A stretch of 6,006 nt of DNA from Chromatiaceae bacterium. Lineage in GTDB: Bacteria; Pseudomonadota; Gammaproteobacteria; Chromatiales; Chromatiaceae. The notes beneath the pieces are model-generated. The model was given only the letters and a program-made list of their open reading frames with translations, did no database searches and had not been told where the DNA came from. A program made the position numbers and the translations under genes. The first letter of the stretch is position 1. Every line of letters begins with the position of its first letter. The stretch lies in the NCBI GenBank assembly GCA_012962365.1, contig DTXR01000470.1:1-6006 (forward strand), read 5' to 3'. This document shows, piece by piece, positions 1 to 6,006 of the stretch.

Positions 1-540
1 CTCCTGCCAGATGCGCTCCGGGGCCAGGAATGCCAGATCACCCCTGTCCACCATGCGTCGGGCGAGTGCACTTGTCTCTTCTGCGATGGAAAAATCCAGT
101 TGAGCGGCGAAGCGTGCCAGACGCAGGACACGCAGGGGATCGTCAGCAAAACCGGGCAGATGCCGCAGGATGCCTACTTCGAGATCCCGCCGGCCGTGAA
201 AGGGGTCGATGAGCGTCCCTGCCGGGTTCATGGCGATTGCGTTGATGGTCAGATCCCGGCGCGCCAGGTCTTCTTCCAGGGTGATGCCGGGGCCAGTCGT
301 CAGTTTACCCTTGGTATCCCGCCCCCTCGCGAGGGCGTATTCCTCTTTGCTGCAGGGATGCAGGAACACGGGAAAATCCTTGCCCACCCGCCGGAAGCCT
401 CGGGCCAACATGTCTTCTGTGTCACTGCCAACCACGACCCAATCACGGTCGCTGTGGGGACGATCGAGCAACCGGTCCCGGACGAAACCACCCACCAAAT
501 AGGTTTCCAATCCCTGTTCGGCAAGGCGGTGATTGCTCAT
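1..540 (-). CDS. cca: CCA-adding tRNA nucleotidyltransferase, N-terminal part (truncated by window edge)
   Basis: Adds or repairs the 3'-terminal CCA of tRNAs from CTP and ATP in the cytoplasm, without a nucleic-acid template. The first 180 residues are visible and the frame is open to base 1, so the gene continues outside the window. Seen in order: YLVGGFVRD (residues 14-22), the catalytic DRD motif with Asp31 and Asp33 (E. coli Asp21 and Asp23), DFPVFLHP (55-62), EEYALAR (66-72), motif [11 protein letters not shown] (94-103), then [14 protein letters not shown] and APERIWQE. This is close to the E. coli multifunctional Cca. The ATG at 540 lies 6 bp after the DUF2007 stop, pointing to co-transcription. 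A TTG at codon 11 would give METYLVGG, aligning better with E. coli MKIYLVGG, so the start is not fully settled. The loop between ALAR and TLEEDL is about six residues shorter than in E. coli. Whether the C-terminal HD domain is present cannot be seen. Confidence 0.95.
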   Translation of the reverse strand, partial: MSNHRLAEQGLETYLVGGFVRDRLLDRPHSDRDWVVVGSDTEDMLARGFRRVGKDFPVFLHPCSKEEYALARGRDTKGKLTTGPGITLEEDLARRDLTINAIAMNPAGTLIDPFHGRRDLEVGILRHLPGFADDPLRVLRLARFAAQLDFSIAEETSALARRMVDRGDLAFLAPERIWQE

Positions 541-546
541 GGCTGT

Positions 547-795
547 TCAGCGCAGCTCCGGCGGAATCCAGGAGTCGTCGTCAACTGTGTCGTCGCGCAG
601 TTCCCGGATGAGCCTTCTGGCACGAATTTCATCTTTCTCGTTGACGAACACCCGCACGATGCCCAGTGCAGGCAGTTCGCCCATGGCGCCCTGGAGATAG
701 TCACCGCCAACCCTGGCATCGATGCCGTTGCCAATGAGATGGATCTTGATGGCGTGCGCCTCGATGGAGTTCAAGGCGTCGAATACGGGAATCAT
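547..795 (-). CDS. DUF2007 domain protein (putative signal-transducing protein)
   Basis: An 82-residue cytoplasmic protein with no signal peptide or membrane segment. The pattern IEAHAIKIHLIGNGIDARVG, then GDYLQGAMGELP, a short strand ending in VRVFV, and a final helix with RARRLIREL matches the small DUF2007 family (Pfam PF09413) as I know it. That family is called a putative signal-transducing protein, but its ligand and role are unknown. Its length is that of a complete single domain. The ATG at 795 overlaps the stop of the upstream lipoprotein gene in an ATGA, with a purine-rich CAGGGCGG just before it serving as a plausible ribosome binding site. The stop is 6 bp before cca, so it probably shares a transcript with both. 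The family call is fairly secure; nothing in the sequence allows a functional assignment. Confidence 0.85.
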   Translation of the reverse strand: MIPVFDALNSIEAHAIKIHLIGNGIDARVGGDYLQGAMGELPALGIVRVFVNEKDEIRARRLIRELRDDTVDDDSWIPPELR

Positions 796-992
796 CCGCC
801 CTGTTCGCGGATCTGTTTGTCCCGATCTTGGGCGTCCTGGAGCATCTGGCCTTCCAGTCCCTTGGCCTTGTCCAGAGATTTCATCTGGGTTTCCCAGGGA
901 TTGAAGTGCTTTTCCAGTGGTTTTTCAGGCTTGCCGTCCGAACAGGCGCCCAGCAGTAAGGCCGTTGCCAAAAAAGGTAGGTACATGTTCAT
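792..992 (-). CDS. Small predicted lipoprotein, 66 aa, unknown function
   Basis: A short hydrophobic leader (residues 4-16) ends in a lipobox LLGAC, with the lipidated cysteine at residue 17. The mature part is about 50 residues. Ser at +2 favours outer-membrane sorting by the Asp+2 rule. The leader has no Lys or Arg before the hydrophobic stretch, which is unusual for a signal peptide. The mature chain starts with a polar linker, then FNPWETQMKSLDKAKGLEGQ and a charged segment that looks helical and ends in EQGG. I do not recognise a named family. I chose the ATG at 992 because it overlaps the yciK stop as ATGA; the frame is open up to 1055, but that extension would bury the signal peptide behind 21 residues. 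A second ATG at 986 is equally possible. The stop overlaps the DUF2007 start, also as ATGA, so it sits inside a coupled operon. That it is a real gene is inferred from the lipobox and the two exact junctions. Confidence 0.8.
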   Translation of the reverse strand: MNMYLPFLATALLLGACSDGKPEKPLEKHFNPWETQMKSLDKAKGLEGQMLQDAQDRDKQIREQGG

Positions 993-1735
993 GCCTGTTC
1001 TTCGTAGGTCAGTGCCTGGCCATGGGTGCCGTGGCTGTCGGGACCCATCAGCCACAGATACAGGGGCATGAGTGCTTCGGGCAGTTTGACCCGATTGATG
1101 TCCTCACCGGGATAGATGGTTTTTCGCATATTGGTGCGGGTGGGGCCCGGATCGATACTGTTGACCCGGATGTTGGTGTGTTCCAGCTCTTCCGCCAGAG
1201 TTTGCATCAGTCCTTCCTGGGCGAATTTGCTGGCCGCATAGGCGCCCCAGTAAGCCTGTGCCCTGCGTCCCACGCTGTCGGAGGTGAAGATGAGCGAAGC
1301 ATCTTCGGATTTGAGCAGCAGGGGCAAGCAGACCTGGGTGATGAAGAACGGCGCATTGGCATTCACCTGCATGACTTTCATCCAGTCCTGAGGATCGTAA
1401 TCCTTGACGCGGCTCAGGTAGGGATTGATGGCGGCATTGTGCAGGATGCCGTCGAGACGCCCGAAGGATTCTTCCAGCTTTTCGCCCAGTTCTTCGTAGT
1501 CATGGGTGGTGGCGCCTTCCAGGTGCATGGGATAGATCGCGGGCGTGGGAGCGCCCAGACTCTCGATCTCGTCGTAGACGTTTTCCAGGTTTGGCAGGGT
1601 TTTGCTCAGCAGCACCACGGTGGCGCCGTGGGTGGCAAAGGCAATGGAGGCCGCCCGGCCGATGCCGCTGCCGGCGCCGGTAACCAGAATCACGCGATCC
1701 TGTAGCAGGTTGGAAGGAGCCTGATAGTTTTTCAT
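989..1735 (-). CDS. yciK: YciK-type short-chain dehydrogenase/reductase
   Basis: A 248-residue Rossmann-fold oxidoreductase of the classical SDR family, probably cytoplasmic, with unknown physiological substrate. Seen: cofactor-binding TGAGSGIG (residues 19-26), HNAA (99-102; HNAG in E. coli YciK), structural Asn125 in VNAN, Ser152/Ser154 in FTSDS, the catalytic YAASK pair Tyr166 and Lys170, and DPGPTRTNM near the C-terminus. The match to E. coli YciK runs along the whole length, including LLLKSEDASLIFTSDSVGR and MPLYLWLMG. Lys45 after the second strand suggests NADP(H), by inference. I chose ATG 1735 because MKNYQ aligns with E. coli MHYQ; an in-frame ATG two codons upstream (1741) is an alternative. 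It follows the mupP stop by 43 bp and its TGA overlaps the lipoprotein ATG. The frame stays open far upstream into mupP, but that part is not SDR-like. Confidence 0.93.
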   Translation of the reverse strand: MKNYQAPSNLLQDRVILVTGAGSGIGRAASIAFATHGATVVLLSKTLPNLENVYDEIESLGAPTPAIYPMHLEGATTHDYEELGEKLEESFGRLDGILHNAAINPYLSRVKDYDPQDWMKVMQVNANAPFFITQVCLPLLLKSEDASLIFTSDSVGRRAQAYWGAYAASKFAQEGLMQTLAEELEHTNIRVNSIDPGPTRTNMRKTIYPGEDINRVKLPEALMPLYLWLMGPDSHGTHGQALTYEEQA

Positions 1736-1778
1736 GTTCATCCGCAATGTGAATGTTCGGCTGTGTATGTTAACAGAC

Positions 1779-2435
1779 CTATAGCAACGCCAGTAAATCC
1801 TGTGGTTGCTCCAGAGTGAAATCCGCCTGCCAATCTTCGGGGTGATCCTGCTCCTGAATATAGCCGAAAAGCGCGCAGGCGGTGGCCATGCCGGCGGCCT
1901 TGCCGGCTTCGATGTCCCGCTGGGCATCGCCCACGTACAGGCATCGAGGCGGCGGGGTTTTAAGACGCTCGCTGGCGCACAACAAGGGCTGGGGATGGGG
2001 CTTGTTGTGTTCGCAGGTATCGCCGCTGATGATGACTTCCGTGCTGTAGGGCATGGGCAGGGCATCCATGAGGGGGTCGGTCAGCCAGGCAGGCTTGTTG
2101 GTGACGATACCCCAGGGGATGTCTTTTTTGCGCAGGGTATCCAGTACCTGTTCCATGCCGGGAAACAGGCGCGTATGGCGGCAGATGTTTTGCAGATACA
2201 CATCCAGCAGATACAGGCGCCGTTCCTCGAAACCTTCATCCTCCGGCTGTATGTCGAATCCCCGGCGGATCAGGGCGATACCCCCGTGGGAGACCACGGG
2301 ACGGATCTTCTCGAAAGGCAGGGGCTGACGGCCAAAATGCGCCAGGGTGAGGTTCAGCGCATGGGCGAGATCCGGCGCGGTGTCTGCCAGGGTGCCATCC
2401 AGGTCGAACAGCAGGCAATCGATGGATGACGTCAT
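1779..2435 (-). CDS. mupP: HAD-family phosphatase, probably N-acetylmuramic acid 6-phosphate phosphatase (Gph-like)
   Basis: A 218-residue HAD superfamily hydrolase with a helical cap. Motif I is FDLDGTLAD with nucleophile Asp11 and Asp13, motif II is Thr112 in VTNK, motif III is Lys145 in NKPHPQPL, and motif IV is GDAQRD with Asp170 and Asp174. By sequence alone this could be annotated as phosphoglycolate phosphatase (gph). I prefer MupP because in Pseudomonas the gene between ubiG and yciK (PA3172) is mupP, which dephosphorylates MurNAc-6-phosphate in the AmgK/MurU peptidoglycan recycling route. The segments SHGGIALI...[11 protein letters not shown] and [15 protein letters not shown] also resemble that protein as I remember it. 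The start ATG overlaps the ubiG stop as ATGA, with no strong ribosome binding site of its own, so translation is probably coupled to ubiG. The amgK and murU partners are not in the window. The HAD class is certain; the substrate is inferred. Confidence 0.9.
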   Translation of the reverse strand: MTSSIDCLLFDLDGTLADTAPDLAHALNLTLAHFGRQPLPFEKIRPVVSHGGIALIRRGFDIQPEDEGFEERRLYLLDVYLQNICRHTRLFPGMEQVLDTLRKKDIPWGIVTNKPAWLTDPLMDALPMPYSTEVIISGDTCEHNKPHPQPLLCASERLKTPPPRCLYVGDAQRDIEAGKAAGMATACALFGYIQEQDHPEDWQADFTLEQPQDLLALL

Positions 2436-3154
2436 TCAGCGGGTTTCTGGGTGGTGACCAGATAATTGACGTCCACATCGGTGGCATCGAGTTTGTACAC
2501 CCGGGTCAAGGGATTGTAGGTCATGCCGATGGTGTCCTGTATGTCCAGGTCTGCTTGGCGAATCCACTGGCTCAATTCGGACGGACGGATGAAACGGGCA
2601 TAGTCGTGGGTGCCCTTGGGCAGTAGGTTGAGGACGTATTCTGCACCGATGATGGCAAACAGATAGGACTTGGGATTGCGGTTGATGGTGGAGAAAAACA
2701 CGCTGCCCCCGGGTTTGGCCAGGGTGGCGCAGGCTTTGACGATAGAAGAAGGATCGGGCACATGCTCGAGCATTTCCATGCAGGTGACCACGTCGAATTC
2801 GCCGGGCATTTCCTGGGCGAGCTTCTCGACCGGCAGTTGCCGGTATTCCACATCGAGTCCGCTTTCCAGCAGGTGCAGGCGCGCTACCTGAAGGTTGGCG
2901 TCACCCATGTCGATGCCGGTGACATGGGCGCCTTTTTCGGCCATGGATTCGGCCAGGATGCCGCCGCCGCAGCCCACGTCCAGCACCTTTTTTCCCGCCA
3001 GCTCGCCCGCATGCTGTTCGATATAGCCCAGACGCAGGGGATTGATCTCGTGCAGGGGCTTGAACTCGCTGTTGGGATCCCACCAGCGTGAGGCCAGTTC
3101 CTCGAACTTGTTGATTTCCGAAGGATCCACATTGTGGTGTGCGCGCTCAGGCAT
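2432..3154 (-). CDS. ubiG: Ubiquinone biosynthesis O-methyltransferase UbiG
   Basis: SAM-dependent methyltransferase that performs both O-methylations of ubiquinone synthesis (on the polyprenyl-catechol and the demethylubiquinol intermediates), acting at the inner face of the membrane. The protein is 240 residues, the usual length. Seen: [20 protein letters not shown] (residues 7-26), [16 protein letters not shown] (30-45), the SAM-binding motif VLDVGCGGG (57-65) with acidic Asp82 at the end of strand 2, [12 protein letters not shown] (124-135), and [10 protein letters not shown], all near-identical to E. coli UbiG. I chose ATG 3154 because [10 protein letters not shown] aligns with the E. 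coli N-terminus; the frame is open to 3196, but the extra 14 residues have no counterpart. The gene is 52 bp downstream of the deaminase, with a possible extended -10 promoter in that gap. Its stop overlaps the mupP start. Confidence 0.97.
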   Translation of the reverse strand: MPERAHHNVDPSEINKFEELASRWWDPNSEFKPLHEINPLRLGYIEQHAGELAGKKVLDVGCGGGILAESMAEKGAHVTGIDMGDANLQVARLHLLESGLDVEYRQLPVEKLAQEMPGEFDVVTCMEMLEHVPDPSSIVKACATLAKPGGSVFFSTINRNPKSYLFAIIGAEYVLNLLPKGTHDYARFIRPSELSQWIRQADLDIQDTIGMTYNPLTRVYKLDATDVDVNYLVTTQKPAE

Positions 3155-3186
3155 GATGGGTTTACCAGTGATGTTCAGATGGGGCC

Positions 3187-3195
3187 ATTCTAGCA
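3187..3195 (-). promoter_or_regulatory. Possible extended -10 promoter for ubiG
   Basis: On the minus strand the deaminase-ubiG gap contains TGCTAGAAT: a TGn extension followed by TAGAAT, a five-of-six match to TATAAT. No good -35 box is seen 16-18 bp upstream, which extended -10 promoters can do without. Transcription would start near 3180, giving a leader of roughly 25 bases to the ATG at 3154. This would let ubiG-mupP-yciK be expressed independently of the deaminase gene. It rests on a short motif match only. Confidence 0.35.
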
Positions 3196-3206
3196 AATTT
3201 GTCCGC

Positions 3207-4523
3207 TCAGGATTTTTCCTCCAGCTTGCCCTGCCAGACCCTGATGTCAGCCATCAGCCTGGCGGTGTCGATACGCGTCAGTTCGCCATCGGCAAGCAAC
3301 AGCTCACCGTTGACCCATACATGGCTGACCTGCTCCCGGCCTGCGGAATACACGATTTGGGATACGGGGTCGAATACGGGGAGCGTCTCGATACGCCCCA
3401 GATCGATGGCGGTGATGTCCGCCGCCTTGCCGGACTGGAGGGAGCCGATATCCCCATCCAGGCCCAGTGCCCTGGCGCCGTTGATGGTGGCCATCTGCAG
3501 CACCTGGGTGGCCGGCAGGGCTTCCGGGTCTCCGGCGCTGCCCTTGCCCAGCAGGGCGGCGGTTTGCATCTCGCCCAGCATGTCCAGATCGTTGTTGCTG
3601 GCTGCACCGTCCGTGCCCAGAGCTACATTGATGCCGGCATCGAGCAGTCGGGCCACTGGGCAGAAGCCGGAGGCCAGCTTCAGGTTGGATTCCGGGCAGT
3701 GCACCACATGGCCGCCGCTGGTGGCGTAGGCGTCGATTTCGTCATCCTGCAGTTGGGTCATGTGCACCGCGATGAGGTTTGGCCCGGTCAGCCCGAGTTG
3801 CCGCAACCGGCTCAGGGGGCGCATGCCGTATTGCTTCCTGCTCTGTTCGATTTCGTCCCGGGTTTCATGGACGTGCATGTGGATGGGCAGATCCAGCTCG
3901 TTTGCCAGGGTGCGCACCCGCAGCAGAGGTTCATCGGAAACGGAGTAAGGCGCGTGGGGCGCGAAGATGGCTTTGACGGTGGTTTCGTTGCGGAAGCTGT
4001 CGTGCAATGCCAGGGCGCGTTCCAGATAGCCGTCGGCATCGCTGGCCCAGGCGGAAGGGAAATCGATGAGTATCATACCCAGCACCGCCCGAATGCCAGT
4101 TTCGAGAGCGATCTTGCCGGTGATATCGGGGAAGAAATACATGTCGTTGAAGCAGGTGGTGCCGCTGCGGATCATCTCCGCCATGGCCAGACGGCTGCCG
4201 TCGGCAACGAACTCGGCATTTATCCAGCGCTGCTCGGCGGGCCAGATGTGCTTGTTGAGCCAGTCCATGAGCGGGATGTCGTCAGCCATGCCCCGGAACA
4301 GGCTCATGGGCGTGTGGGTGTGGGCGTTGATCAGGCCAGGGATGAGGGCGTGATCAGGCAGTTCCATCACGGTGTCTGCGCCGATCTGTTCGCGGGCCTC
4401 ATGGGATGGCAGGATGGTCGTGATACGTCCCTTTTCGATGGCGATGGCATGGTGTTCCAGGATCCGGTTTGCCGGCTCCACGGGAATGACCCAGCGGGCA
4501 TGTATGAGGCTGTCTGCGTGCAT
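3207..4523 (-). CDS. mtaD: TRZ/ATZ-family amidohydrolase, probable 5'-methylthioadenosine deaminase
   Basis: A 438-residue metal-dependent amidohydrolase of the MtaD/SAH-deaminase family, which hydrolyses the 6-amino group of adenosine-type nucleosides. The metal and catalytic set is complete: His68 and His70 in NAHTHTP, His217 and Glu220 in HMHVHET, His254 in AVHMTQL, and Asp305 in [22 protein letters not shown] (275-286) is the usual substrate-side motif. The N- and C-terminal ends form the small beta-sandwich domain, including ADITAIDL and VWVNGELL. Length is normal. The Pseudomonas counterpart in the same place (PA3170) is an MTA deaminase, and the divergent neighbour here is mtnA, two steps later in the same pathway. 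I therefore favour MTA over S-adenosylhomocysteine as the main substrate, but the family often accepts both. The ATG at 4523 is the natural start; no strong ribosome binding site precedes it. It is the first gene of the minus-strand cluster. Confidence 0.92.
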   Translation of the reverse strand: MHADSLIHARWVIPVEPANRILEHHAIAIEKGRITTILPSHEAREQIGADTVMELPDHALIPGLINAHTHTPMSLFRGMADDIPLMDWLNKHIWPAEQRWINAEFVADGSRLAMAEMIRSGTTCFNDMYFFPDITGKIALETGIRAVLGMILIDFPSAWASDADGYLERALALHDSFRNETTVKAIFAPHAPYSVSDEPLLRVRTLANELDLPIHMHVHETRDEIEQSRKQYGMRPLSRLRQLGLTGPNLIAVHMTQLQDDEIDAYATSGGHVVHCPESNLKLASGFCPVARLLDAGINVALGTDGAASNNDLDMLGEMQTAALLGKGSAGDPEALPATQVLQMATINGARALGLDGDIGSLQSGKAADITAIDLGRIETLPVFDPVSQIVYSAGREQVSHVWVNGELLLADGELTRIDTARLMADIRVWQGKLEEKS

Positions 4524-4589
4524 GGTTGTTTTTCGTTCTTTGACAGGAAGCTATAAAATACCGGAAATTTGCGCCGGAACCCATCACTT
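4524..4589. promoter_or_regulatory. Divergent mtaD/mtnA intergenic control region
   Basis: These 66 bp separate the deaminase ATG (minus) from the mtnA ATG (plus) and must hold or overlap both 5' control signals. The only AT-rich core is CTATAAAATA at 4551-4560, offering TATAAA or TAAAAT as a plus-strand -10 and TATTTT or TTATAG on the other strand. No -35 at normal spacing is convincing on either strand. Transcription to the right would begin near 4565, leaving about 25 bases of leader. The gap is too short for a full riboswitch. Confidence 0.4.
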
Positions 4590-5651
4590 ATGAAAACAAT
4601 CGAACTCGATCGTCCTGCCACTCCCGATGATGCTGCCCTGTGGCGTGATAGCGATCTGCTGCTGCTGGATCAGCGCCTGCTGCCCCATGAGGAAAAATTC
4701 ATCCATTGCGAGAGCGCTGCCGACACGGCGAGAGCCATCACCGACATGGTGGTGCGCGGGGCGCCCGCCATCGGAGTGACTGCGGCCTATGGGGTGGTGT
4801 TGGCGGCCCGGGGTGCCTGGCGTGAAACAGGAAGCGGCTGGAAGCGGGCGATGACGGATGATTTGTACCGGCTGGCAGCGGCACGGCCGACGGCGGTGAA
4901 CCTGGGCTGGGCGATCAACCGCATGAAGGCGCTGGCGCAGACCCTGGCGGACGATCAGGAGCCTGAACCGGCCCTGCTGGCCGAGGCGCGATCCATTCAC
5001 GAAGAAGATATCTCGGCCAACCACACCCTGGGAGATCTGGGGGCTTCGCTCATCGGGGACAGGACATCGGTAATCACCCATTGCAACGCCGGTGCTCTGG
5101 CGACGGGTGGTTATGGCACGGCGCTGGGCGTGATCCGCAGCGCCTGGAGGGCGGAGAAGCTGGCACGTGTGTATGCAGATGAGACCCGCCCCTGGCTGCA
5201 GGGTAGCCGTTTGACCGCTTGGGAGCTGGCGCGGGAGGGTATCCCCGTTTCTCTGCTTGCGGATGGCGCGGCGGCGGCCCGTCTGGCTGCAGGTGGTGTG
5301 GATTGGGTGATCGTGGGGTCCGACCGCATCGCCGCCAATGGTGATGTGGCCAACAAGATCGGTACCTATTCCCTCGCACTGGTGGCCAGGGCGCACGGCG
5401 TGAAAGTCATGGTGGCAGCACCAACCTCTACCATCGACATGAATTGTCCCTCGGGCGCAGATATTCCCATCGAAACGCGGGATGCATCCGAGCTGCTGGG
5501 TTGCGGGGGGAAAACCGTGGCAGCAGAAGGCGCGGAAGCCTGGAATCCGGTATTCGACGTGACCCCGGCAAAGCTGGTGGATGCCATCGTCACGGAAAAG
5601 GGCATAATCCTTTCGCCAGACGCTAAAAAGCTCCGTCAGCACATGGCTTGA
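4590..5651 (+). CDS. mtnA: S-methyl-5-thioribose-1-phosphate isomerase MtnA
   Basis: Converts 5-methylthioribose-1-phosphate to 5-methylthioribulose-1-phosphate in the methionine salvage pathway, in the cytoplasm. The protein is 353 residues, normal for the family. Seen: LLLDQRLLP (24-32), VVRGAPAIG (54-62), [29 protein letters not shown] with catalytic Cys165, [39 protein letters not shown] with catalytic Asp245, and [20 protein letters not shown]. Cys165 and Asp245 correspond to Cys160 and Asp240 of the B. subtilis enzyme. I chose ATG 4590; an in-frame TTG at 4569 would add seven residues but has no better ribosome binding site and would leave almost no leader after the putative -10. It is divergent from the MTA deaminase, which fits a shared pathway. 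gyrA lies 119 bp downstream. Confidence 0.97.
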   Translation: MKTIELDRPATPDDAALWRDSDLLLLDQRLLPHEEKFIHCESAADTARAITDMVVRGAPAIGVTAAYGVVLAARGAWRETGSGWKRAMTDDLYRLAAARPTAVNLGWAINRMKALAQTLADDQEPEPALLAEARSIHEEDISANHTLGDLGASLIGDRTSVITHCNAGALATGGYGTALGVIRSAWRAEKLARVYADETRPWLQGSRLTAWELAREGIPVSLLADGAAAARLAAGGVDWVIVGSDRIAANGDVANKIGTYSLALVARAHGVKVMVAAPTSTIDMNCPSGADIPIETRDASELLGCGGKTVAAEGAEAWNPVFDVTPAKLVDAIVTEKGIILSPDAKKLRQHMA

Positions 5652-5661
5652 GCTCTTCTGA

Positions 5662-5737
5662 GGGGCAGAATTGCGTTTTACGCGGATTTTCCATGTAACC
5701 CGCACCCCCTGCGGGAATTATGGTAAAATTCGGCCCC
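5662..5737. repeat. Imperfect inverted repeat bracketing the gyrA promoter
   Basis: GGGGCAGAATT at 5662-5672 and AATTCGGCCCC at 5727-5737 are inverted copies matching at 10 of 11 positions, with 54 bp between the arms. The right arm overlaps the last bases of the putative -10 and the expected transcription start. A smaller perfect hairpin, CCCGCA/TGCGGG with a five-C loop, lies between them at 5699-5715. The pairing is directly visible; any function is unknown. Confidence 0.5.
5721..5729 (+). promoter_or_regulatory. Probable extended -10 promoter of gyrA
   Basis: TGGTAAAAT is a TGn extension plus TAAAAT, a five-of-six match to TATAAT. No convincing -35 box is found 16-18 bp upstream, where a GC-rich hairpin-like sequence (5699-5715) lies instead. 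The predicted start near 5736 gives a leader of about 35 bases before the gyrA ATG. A weak -35 with a strong -10 fits gyrase promoters that respond to supercoiling, but that link is inference. Confidence 0.5.
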
Positions 5738-5770
5738 TAATTGTTTTAGCCACTCGAGCCGTTCAAACAC

Positions 5771-6006
5771 ATGACTGATTTTGCCAAGGAAGTCCTTCCG
5801 GTCAATCTCGAAGACGAGATGCAGCACTCCTATCTCGATTACGCCATGAGCGTTATCGTGGGTCGCGCCTTGCCGGATGTCAGGGATGGCCTGAAACCCG
5901 TGCACCGCCGGGTGCTGTATGCCATGAGCGTACTCAACAACGACTGGAACAAACCCTACAGGAAATCCGCCCGTGTTGTTGGTGATGTCATCGGTAAATA
6001 TCATCC
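5771..6006 (+). CDS. gyrA: DNA gyrase subunit A, N-terminal fragment (truncated by window edge)
   Basis: Subunit A of the type II topoisomerase that introduces negative supercoils; it carries the DNA-cleaving tyrosine. Only 78 residues plus two bases of codon 79 are visible. They match E. coli GyrA in register from residue 1: [20 protein letters not shown] (20-39), [13 protein letters not shown] (40-52), [13 protein letters not shown] (66-78), including conserved Arg32, Arg47 and His78. The window ends just before the positions equivalent to Ser83 and Asp87, so fluoroquinolone-resistance status cannot be judged, and the catalytic Tyr122 lies outside. [18 protein letters not shown] is typical of gyrase A rather than ParC. 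The ATG at 5771 has only a weak ribosome binding site. The gene probably has its own promoter in the 119-bp gap after mtnA. Confidence 0.98.
   Translation, partial: MTDFAKEVLPVNLEDEMQHSYLDYAMSVIVGRALPDVRDGLKPVHRRVLYAMSVLNNDWNKPYRKSARVVGDVIGKYH

Noticed and set aside
100..1071. Plus-strand open frames of 323 codons here and 262 codons at 917-1705
   Set aside because: They are opposite cca, DUF2007, the lipoprotein and yciK, and cross several real gene boundaries without any protein signature.
1736..2065. Longer yciK start extending the frame upstream to 2065
   Set aside because: The extra 110 codons are a shadow of mupP in another frame; SDR homology begins at MKNYQ (1735).
3209..3220. AGGA-AAAA-TCCT hairpin at the end of the deaminase gene as a terminator
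   Set aside because: The stem is 4 bp, lies within the coding sequence and has no following T-run on the minus strand.
3042..4556. Long plus-strand open frame (504 codons) opposite the deaminase and the start of ubiG
   Set aside because: It is the antisense shadow of two well-supported genes, with no family motif and low-complexity Gly/Gln/His-rich composition. Long antisense frames are common in GC-rich genes.
4540..4559. TTGACA followed by TAAAAT as a consensus sigma-70 promoter for mtnA
   Set aside because: The two boxes are separated by only 8 bp, far below the 16-18 bp needed, so TTGACA cannot serve as the -35 of that -10.
4584..5705. Minus-strand open frame of 373 codons opposite mtnA
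   Set aside because: It fully covers mtnA, whose motifs and catalytic residues are unmistakable. The antisense product has no recognisable domain.
5699..5715. CCCGCA/TGCGGG hairpin as an intrinsic terminator for mtnA
   Set aside because: The stem is only 6 bp and is followed by AATTATGG with no T-run on either strand.
1..6006. Mobile element, defence system, CRISPR array or tRNA
   Set aside because: No direct-repeat array, transposase, integrase, terminal inverted repeats or tRNA-like cloverleaf was seen. The content is syntenic housekeeping genes.

Overview
This window reads as ordinary core chromosome of a gammaproteobacterium. The translated genes match gammaproteobacterial families closely (UbiG, YciK, GyrA N-terminus), and the order gyrA / mtnA / MTA deaminase / ubiG / mupP / yciK is, as I recall it, that of Pseudomonas aeruginosa PA3168-PA3173. 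Base composition is moderately GC-rich and fairly even. I see no sign of mobile DNA, CRISPR, tRNA or rRNA. I cannot name a genus; a Chromatiales-like or related sulfur-oxidiser lineage is only a guess.

Layout. Bases 1-4523 hold seven genes, all on the minus strand. In transcription order they are: an amidohydrolase that is probably a 5'-methylthioadenosine deaminase (4523-3207), ubiG (3154-2432), a MupP-type HAD phosphatase (2435-1779), a YciK-type short-chain dehydrogenase (1735-989), a 66-residue lipoprotein (992-792), a DUF2007 protein (795-547) and the start of cca (540, running off the left edge). Three junctions are ATGA stop/start overlaps (ubiG-mupP, yciK-lipoprotein, lipoprotein-DUF2007), and the DUF2007-cca gap is 6 bp, so much of this is probably one translationally coupled operon. 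On the plus strand, mtnA (4590-5651) is divergent from the deaminase across 66 bp. gyrA starts at 5771 and runs off the right edge, behind its own extended -10 promoter.

How the genes work together. The deaminase and MtnA belong to the same methionine-salvage route: MTA is deaminated to methylthioinosine, a phosphorylase not in this window makes methylthioribose-1-phosphate, and MtnA isomerises it. UbiG is an SAM-dependent step of ubiquinone synthesis. MupP acts in recycling of cell-wall N-acetylmuramic acid. Cca matures tRNA 3' ends and GyrA is a DNA gyrase subunit. The small lipoprotein and the DUF2007 protein have no known function.

There is no gene-free stretch over 300 bases; the longest gap is 119 bp before gyrA. 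I did not find a convincing new multi-gene system. The points most worth a second look are the small lipoprotein, a shortened loop in Cca, the MupP-versus-Gph naming, and the inverted repeat around the gyrA promoter.
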